NCBI GenBank assembly: GCA_000499405.2
Contig: HG738138.1
Location: forward strand, 2,542,001 to 2,606,000
Length of the DNA stretch: 64,000 nucleotides
Direction of reading: 5' to 3'
Source: Onchocerca volvulus
Lineage: Eukaryota > Nematoda > Chromadorea > Rhabditida > Onchocercidae
Shown: positions 54,504 to 64,000 of the stretch, piece by piece
How the letters are laid out: each line of letters starts with the position of its first letter
Numbering within the stretch: the stretch's first letter is position 1
Notes under the pieces: model-generated
Database searches by the model: none
The model's input: the letters and a program-made list of their open reading frames with translations, nothing else
What the model was told of the DNA's origin: nothing
Made by a program: the position numbers and the translations under genes

Positions 54504-56064
54504 GCTTGAATAACCTGCAAAATAACTTCAAAAATAACAAAGGATTAAAAATATCGAAGGAATTATAAGTCTGTTCTTCCTGAATTATTGATACAGCGAT
54601 CGTGATATCACTTAATTACGAATTCTCTTCCTGTTAGAACCATATCTTAAAGGTCCCTTATATATCAATTTTTTACAGCTAGCTATCAAGCAAATAGCTA
54701 TGGATCATTCATCTTTTCAGAACATCTACGCAACGTATACAAGTATCTGCCCTATACCATAACTTGCTCATCAGCTACAACAAGCTTGGATATCAGAAAT
54801 ATTCAGTTATATGCTGCATGAATGATACTTATATTAGATGCAGATGTGGCCTCTTAATCAAACAAAAGATGCAGCAATAACATCAAAACTTTGCTTAGGA
54901 CATCAAGCGCTTCGATACAATCCCTACCGAATCAACATCCGGACAATCACAAGTACCGTTCATCTACAAAATATTTCAACTGATAACAAATGGGAAGAAA
55001 AAATTACAAGTTAAAGTGAATGCAATAATGGACAAAATCTTGAATATGCAGGATCTGTTAGTCAATAGAGATTAAAGAATACGTTTAGTTTCTTCCATCA
55101 AATTCCATAAGGACACTTGGGCCTGAAACAATCTATTTCTAGAATGGATATCAAAAAATCTGTAAATTATTCATACTAAGAAGTTTGTCAACTATTACAC
55201 GGTCGTTCATATACTTTCAACAGTTTATCTTGAAAGCTTCACACTTATATACCTCCGATTGATCCAGAAATTCTTGCTGTTATGAAGTGTGTCCCTAATT
55301 CATTCTAAATGTTAACTTTATCATCACTAGACTTTTCTCATAAAAACTTTCTTGTCAATCGACCTACGCAATTGCCTCACGCTAACAATCAACTCTAGTC
55401 TTACTCGAATTTGCCTAATAATATTTATAATCCTTTATATCGTGATTTTAAGTCCAGAAGTTAAATCCGAAAATTGAATTTGGAATAAATTCGGAACGGA
55501 ATATTCTAATAAATCTTCCACGAAATACCCCTTCTCCACACTTGGAAACATTACCCGGTCCTGCCTAATACTCATCATTTTGCAAAACTGTTGCATGGCT
55601 AACGGAAATTCGTGCAAACGAAGGGATGAAAAGTTCGGACTCTTCGGTTTGTCGTGGACGATGATATGGAGAGGAGGTCAAGGGGACTTGTTCCGGATTA
55701 TCTTGTTCTGGCTTGTCGATGAAGGAAAATGACGGGGAAGCATTATTTTCAGGGTATCGGCGGACTGTAGAATCAGGACCACCATAACAAGCCATAGCCG
55801 AAGCAGCGCTGGCTCAGCTCTTTATGAGCGTGAGTACATCACAACACGGCAACATCGTTATCTTCGACGTAATGGTATCATAAACGAAGGTATTCGCACA
55901 TCTCTTAACATTCTTATTTACCATAATTTCGCCAATTCATTTCATCCCGTACTTCTGATTGCATAATGTTACATCCACGTTTTACATTTTATACCGTTCA
56001 CTATTTAAAATGGTTGTTTGTTTCATCGATTATCTCTACCGTGATCTAAATTAGGACTTTAGCA
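54504..56064. other. Divergent region between RRM and KAT8 genes
   Basis: About 1.5 kb between divergent genes, presumably with both promoters. It holds an open minus-strand frame at 55565-55795 described separately. The remainder is AT-rich without a supported exon. Confidence 0.5.
55565..55795 (-). other. Possible 5' exon or small gene (MACYGG frame)
   Basis: A 76-codon frame from ATG begins MACYGGPDSTVRRYPENNAS and is rich in Pro, Ser and Glu, with more balanced base content than its flanks. I recognise no family. The RRM gene's first mapped exon needs an upstream phase-1 junction if it is not trans-spliced; GTGGTC after the codons for MACY plus one base would supply that (MACYG then YSSMDEDAM), but the donor is weak. 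It may be non-coding promoter sequence. Confidence 0.25.
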
Positions 56065-58375
<2,311 letters not shown>

Positions 58376-60837
58376 GCATCTTATAGCGTTCTGTAAATTA
58401 CCGCGTAATTTTCGTGTATCAGTGAAATTGTGTTGTAAATTTGTTTTTTAACCGCTTCAGCATTTTTTCTTTTTTAGTTTATTAGTTCATTATACTTTAA
58501 ATCTTATTGTTTGTTTGGTATATTCTTATTTTCAATTTTTTTTAGCGGTCTAGCTTTGTACTTTAATTTTTTTTTGAATTTTTAAGCAGTTATATTCAAA
58601 TATTTAATAAGTATAACAATCATTGCATAAAAATAAGCTTTTTCTGCATTAGCTAGATAAGTCCAGAAATCTAGAATGTTTACTGTCCTCGGAATTTTAT
58701 AGATTTTTACATGTTTTCGGATGGTTACTTCAAACACAAATTTTTTTCACGAACATATGTATTAGCATCATGAACAGAATTGTTTCGTTTATGATACCAT
58801 TACATATTTTTCTTGTTTCATGAGAATATAAGTATATGCCTGACTATGTGAACACAGTGTTTTATGAATTTGCTCTGATTACAAATTTTTAGAGTTTTCA
58901 TCTGCACAATTTGCATGTAATGTATACTCAGTGGATCATTTTAGCTTAGATCCAGAAATTAATTACTTCTATTAATTTATTGCTTGTACCATATATTTTG
59001 AAGAATTTCTGGAGATGTTTCAAGCTTTGTGGTTTTTCCAAAAACATTCGCTATATTTTGTTTATAATTCTGCAAACGCCATATTATTATTAGTTCTTCT
59101 GATCTTTTTTTTTTCATCTCTTTTGTTCTCTTTTAATTCGTTACTTTGCGCAGTTTTCGAAAACCATTCTCTTTCATTCAATCATATTTTCTTCCGTTAT
59201 TCTGGGACAAACTCGTCCTATCCTATAACTTCATTCGATCAGGATAGGATCTTAGATTTGAGACGGATAATGTTTTCGAGATTGATACAGAGAATTCATC
59301 AGTTTGAACCGTTTTGCTTTTGGATTATGAATTCAGTGTTATTGACAGTGAATTGCTTCAGATGATTTTTTCTACTCGAAACTTTGTCCTAAACATAAAA
59401 ATGTCATGGCTTTTCTTTTATTCGAAACAATTTATACTGACCTGCTGCTATAATGCATACTTTTAAGATTTTTCTCTTTATCAGCAGATAATAAAAGTAT
59501 TAAATCATAATAGGCATACATATACATATTTGTTATAGAGGTGTACGTTGAACTTTGGCCTCTTTTTGTAGCTTGTGAAATCCACAAATACAAGATAAGA
59601 TAACACCAAATTATCAAAAGTATATAAATGAGAAATTACTAAATACTCGCTCATTAGAAATGTGTCTTGGTAATTGAACAGTGTATTGATTATAGTGATT
59701 GAGAGCGGAGATGGAAGGTTCTTTTAGGCGACCTTGACAGTACGTCATCTGACCGATGGTAATAGGTGAAAGACCAACCCAAACAAATTTACCTGTCTTC
59801 ATCTTCCTTCTCCTTCCAACCAACAGTCTTTGTTAAAGCTTCTATCTATCGACAGTACCTACACCGTTGACAAGGTGTAAGGGGAAAATAATATGAACCG
59901 ATACACCATTTCTGATCTCTCCCCATATTTGGTTCACTTCGTTTCATCTGCAAATCAATGGAAGAAGAAGTTTCATCTAACATCATCTCTTTCTTCCTCT
60001 CTCCGTGAAAGAAAATTTTAGTCTCTCCCTCTCATCTTTCTTCTGTGTTGACCTCATAAGTTCATACCTGCGCATCGCATAATGTTTTTGAATTTACCTT
60101 GCAAACAGTTTAACACTAATGCATCCGATTGATTCTCTTGCATCATCTATACATCATCATCATATTACCTATTTTGTTGGTTTTTACTGTTGATTTCTTC
60201 CCATTTTTTTTTTTTTTTTCTTCCTTTTTTGTTTGTTTCCTCTTTGTATCAGAAATATAAATTTTTAAATAATTGAATCAAAAATTTTGCAAAAGTTGGA
60301 AAAAGAATTTTGAAATTAAAGAGAAGCTTATTGAAAAGGTAAGGAAAATTGATCAAGAAGGAAAAGTTCTTCTTAAAAAGGAGATAAAATATGAGATAAG
60401 AGAAATCGAGACATCTAAAGTTTCATTGATGGTAAATCGTTTGATCTATTAAGAAAAAATATGCATGAGAAAAAGTGCGGGATGAATTTTGAAGAAATGT
60501 TGATAATTTATCTAACATAAAAAGACTAAACAAGAAAAAATTTTTTTGGAATAAAATTTCAACTTCAAAAATCAATCATTTATTTATTTCTTTGTATAAA
60601 TGAAGAGTATTGCTTCTTTGCATGTTTTTTTTGTGTGAAAATATGTTAAGTTTTAAATCAATCAATTCGATCATCAAATTTTCCTTTCCTTTTTTTTTTT
60701 TTTTTTTAATCATTCTTTTATATTCAGTTTTGTTTGAAAATAAAAAACAAATGATGGAAAGGAAAAAAAGCATTAAAAAATGAAAAGACAATGTACGACG
60801 AGAGATTGGGAGGTCGAACAAATCAAACTCATTTCTT

Positions 60838-60941
60838 GCCATCATCTTCGGCATTCAAATTCGAATTGATCAAATACGAAAAATTAGGAAATCAAATGAA
60901 TCAAATGCAATATGATGGCCATCATCTTCGGCATTCAAATT
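60838..60941. repeat. 24-bp direct repeat, period 80
   Basis: GCCATCATCTTCGGCATTCA plus four further identical bases occurs at 60838-60861 and 60918-60941; sequence between the copies also shares short AATC/GATCAAAT words. Confidence 0.9.
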
Positions 60942-62671
60942 TGGATTTAATTTTGACAAATCCGGATAAAAAGAAAAGATCAATGAAGTTAACGAATAAA
61001 AACTTTTGAAAAGGCATATCAAATTTTCTAAACGTGGTTCTTTTAAAAGAGAGGTATAAATGGGTACACAGGTGAGTGTGTATGAAAAGGTATGCACCCA
61101 GGTGTAGTGGAAATGGGAATCATCGGTTGGTTGAAAACGAGTTTTTGTTGCATAGCCGAATGAATTCATCAATCTGATCCTCTTTCACCTCCTCTTTTGC
61201 CAAGATATACTTTCGTATCCTCGAAATATGCGTTATTTATTTCCTCTATCTAAATCCTCATTTACAATTAATAAATCTAGCACCTATTATTTACACGTAA
61301 TTCACGTAACAACGTGACGTTCTTTTTTTCTCTTAAAATTTCGCAATCAAGTAATTCACGTTTGTTAAAGCTTCCTATGTTGAATGTATAAACGATTCAG
61401 GTTTAAATATTTAGCTAAAAAAAATAAAAATAACCTTGTTATTTGATAGGATTGTAGAAAACTTATCAATCTTGCAATCATCAATATCAATGACAGATGA
61501 GAATTATGGTATCGTTATTGATGTAGGAAAATATGAAATAAATATGCCACAAGTTAAATTATTTTTCTTTTCGGTGGATATTTGAGAAATGAATCGACTT
61601 TTTTTCTTTTTTTTTCTTTCATTATTTTCTCATTTAGCTTATGATTTTTGCAAATTTCGCTATTTATCTTAAATTATGATATCTGCTATCATTAATGATT
61701 TAAATTTTTATTCTTCAACAATGTTTGTCCATAATGTGTCTTTTTCTACGAAGTTTTAGAATGAAATAACACAAAGAACATCTTCGATGATGAATATTGT
61801 GTTTCTGAGAACCAATATTTATCTCTAATTATTTTAATAGTTAAATTTTTTAATTATTATCCATAATTTTTCTACAACAAAAAAAAAAAAGAAAGAAAAA
61901 TTCAATCCGAAATTTGTGGGAATTTCTCGAAAGTTCAAAAGATTTTCTAGCAAATATATAAGCAATTTTAGGATGAATAGATATGACCAATAATCCGCCT
62001 GTTTTAAAAATGCTTTATTTCATCCAACAAAGTGCAACTTATAATTGCACAAATTAGCGGATGCATAAAATCTTCAGAATCTCGTATATTATTTGTAATT
62101 ATATAATTCATTAGTGAATACATTTTTAATATATCATATACGAAATAATATTAAATGATATATTTAAATAATTGAATAGTATAAGTATATGATTAATTCA
62201 TATGTCGTAACAATTATATTACTATTTTATCGGAAATATGGCAGATATTACTGATATAAATATCTTCATATATTATTATATGTACTTAATTCTGCACATT
62301 TAAAAGTAATTGAGGAAAAAAAATCCTTGACTGATTTTTTCCTTTAATCTTCAAGAAGATTTTGTTTTTTGCAAGTTGCTTTGCTCTGAATCTTATCTCT
62401 ACGTAGAGGACTTATCGTAATCTGTTAAGATAGGTACGAAAATGTTTTTATTCATTTTTTATATTTCTATCTTTTCTTCTATGTCGAAAAAGAAGTACAA
62501 CTTATACTTTCAAAAAAAAAAAAAAAAAAAAAAAAAAATGGGAATTATGAAGCACTGAGAGTAATAGAAGAAAAATATGAAATATCTAAAGAGAAAAAAT
62601 ATGAATTTAAGATTAAAATAAGTCTATAGAAAAGACCAATCGTTATTTCAATTCGAATAATAAATATTCAT

Positions 62672-62691
62672 AGGTCATAGGTCATAGGTCA
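62672..62691 (+). promoter_or_regulatory. Three AGGTCA half-sites spaced by one base (DR1-like)
   Basis: AGGTCA occurs at 62672-62677, 62679-62684 and 62686-62691, each separated by one T. AGGTCA direct repeats with one-base spacing are the DR1 element bound by HNF4/RXR-class nuclear receptors. It could equally be a short tandem repeat of TAGGTCA arising by slippage. No gene within the window lies close by. Confidence 0.4.
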
Positions 62692-63572
62692 TACTTTTTG
62701 CAAATTTCTGGAATGATGTGCATCATATTTAGTTATTTCATAAAATGATAACTTAAAATTTTGCAGCATCACCAAATGATTAATCTTTTAAAGGGATCGT
62801 ATCATGTAGGAATGTTGTTTGAAGACGAAGTTTTGTATTTATTTATTTTTATTTTTTATTTTTTTTCTTCGAAGAAGAGGAGAAAGAAAGAAAGAAAGAG
62901 AGTGAGAGAGAGAAGAAAACTTGACGTACCAATCATTTTTGCAAAAAGAATTACTTATTCCCTTCTGTATTATTGAATAACTAGGAACCGATTTGTCGAA
63001 TGAGCATGATCTATAATAATGTCGAATTTTGACGAATTTTTTTTTGCAAATTTTCAATTGGCTTTTTTTTCCTCCTTGAATAATGCGTTGCAGTTTTCTG
63101 TCAAATAATTACTGTTTGATGTCAAAAGGAGGACAATAATTCAATTCCGATATTTTACTTATTTCATAATGATATCGTGTATTCATTTTTATAAAAAAAA
63201 GTGCTCATTCTTTTGAGAAATATGAAATAATTTAAAATTTCGCAATGTTTTAAAATGCATTAGTCATTTCTTAACATTTAAGTAGTAGTCCATATGACAA
63301 ATGATAAAATGGATTTTTACTAAATTTCGTTAAAATTGATTTCATTTTCAAAATATTTGTTATGATAAAAAAAAAAAAAAGAAAGGAAGAATTCCGTTGA
63401 ACATTTGAACTTTATGAAATGATTGCAAGAATGGAAAAATGCTTTTATCCAATAATTTTACATCCTACTACTGTTTTTCTTTTTTAACCTTGCTATTCAA
63501 GTATTTTATTATTCAATGTTGAAATTTATTTTTCATGCCTATTTCAAAAATTCCATTCCGTTTACTTTGAAT

Positions 63573-63633
63573 CACATATCTTAATCATCTTGGTATTTTT
63601 CAATCAAACATCTTAATCATCCTGGTATTTTTA
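63573..63633. repeat. Imperfect direct repeat, period about 35
   Basis: CATATCTTAATCATCTTGGT at 63575 recurs as CATCTTAATCATCCTGGT at 63609, each followed by ATTTTT. Confidence 0.85.
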
Positions 63634-64000
63634 ATCTGGGATGGCAATGATTCATTTGGGATGAAATTTACGAATAGATTAGTATTGATGAATAGTAAAA
63701 AAAAAAAAGGTGTATCATACCAATCAATAAATGATTGTTCATCCAATAATGATCAAGCCCACATTAACTTTAATAGATATGTATTATATTCATTTCAAAA
63801 CTTTTTTTAACCAAAACAAAGGCAGAAAAATAACATTTCACTCACCATCCTATTGCATGTTAATTTTGATATATATATATATTTTTAATAACAAACTGAT
63901 TTTTTTCCACTGTTCTGTAAATTTCCGAAATTTTAAATCAAAGTAGAATCAAATAATTGTGAAGTATTTTTAGGAAATTTTCAAATGATCTATGAAGTTT

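Larger units (their letters stand above)
58376..64000. other. Gene-free right flank
   Basis: About 5.6 kb downstream of KAT8 with no supported gene. It holds a pyrimidine-rich stretch at 59.9-60.24 kb, a 24-bp direct repeat at 60838/60918, A runs near 61880 and 62513-62538, the triple AGGTCA at 62672, a GA-rich stretch near 62876-62910 and an imperfect direct repeat at 63573-63633. Longer open frames here are AT-driven and unlike known proteins. Confidence 0.5.

Noticed and set aside
55435..55617. 60-codon minus-strand frame overlapping the MACYGG frame
   Set aside because: No motif and no junction in phase with either neighbouring gene.

Overview
The window is nuclear DNA from a nematode, most likely a filarial (Onchocercidae-type) worm. 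It is very AT-rich. It holds single-copy animal genes split into many short exons by GT-AG introns, long homopolymer runs, and splice-acceptor-like sites directly upstream of several start codons, as expected of spliced-leader trans-splicing. The species cannot be named from the sequence alone. I rebuilt every gene below by hand from splice signals, reading phase and family similarity. No bacterial, viral or CRISPR sequence was seen.

Layout, left to right. 2.7-4.0 kb (+): SAM-dependent methyltransferase. 4.4-5.5 kb (-): TSR3, an 18S rRNA modification enzyme. 6.2-10.2 kb (-): F-box/WD40 ubiquitin-ligase adaptor. 11.5-15.3 kb (+): SLC35B4-type nucleotide-sugar transporter, whose last intron carries a degenerate Helitron-like element. 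19.0-22.1 kb (+): GDP-mannose 4,6-dehydratase. 22.3-22.8 kb (-): TMA7. 25.2-28.4 kb (-): SLC35A-type nucleotide-sugar transporter. 29.9-33.4 kb (-): testin (PET plus three LIM domains). 33.4-44.8 kb: about 11.5 kb with no gene I can support, including a pyrimidine- and microsatellite-rich block at 40.6-42.0 kb. 44.8-48.5 kb (-): ARIH2, an RBR ubiquitin ligase. 49.9-50.2 kb (-): a small unrecognised gene. 50.5-54.5 kb (-): RRM-type, serine/arginine-tailed putative RNA-binding protein. 56.1-58.4 kb (+): KAT8/MOF-type MYST acetyltransferase. 58.4-64 kb: no gene seen.

Functional themes. Three genes within 17 kb (SLC35B4, GMD, SLC35A) concern nucleotide-sugar supply for glycosylation. Two encode ubiquitin ligase parts (F-box/WD40, ARIH2), two act in ribosome or translation biology (TSR3, TMA7), and others act in chromatin (KAT8), RNA biology (RRM protein) and adhesion/cytoskeleton (testin). 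The RRM gene and the small gene behind it lie on one strand with a 265-base gap and an acceptor-like site, which looks like a nematode operon.

The clearest unusual features are the Helitron-like element with nested inverted repeats at about 13.84-15.03 kb, two introns with a coding-strand poly(A) run very close to the 3' splice site, a triple AGGTCA direct repeat at 62.67 kb, and the small unrecognised gene at 49.9 kb.
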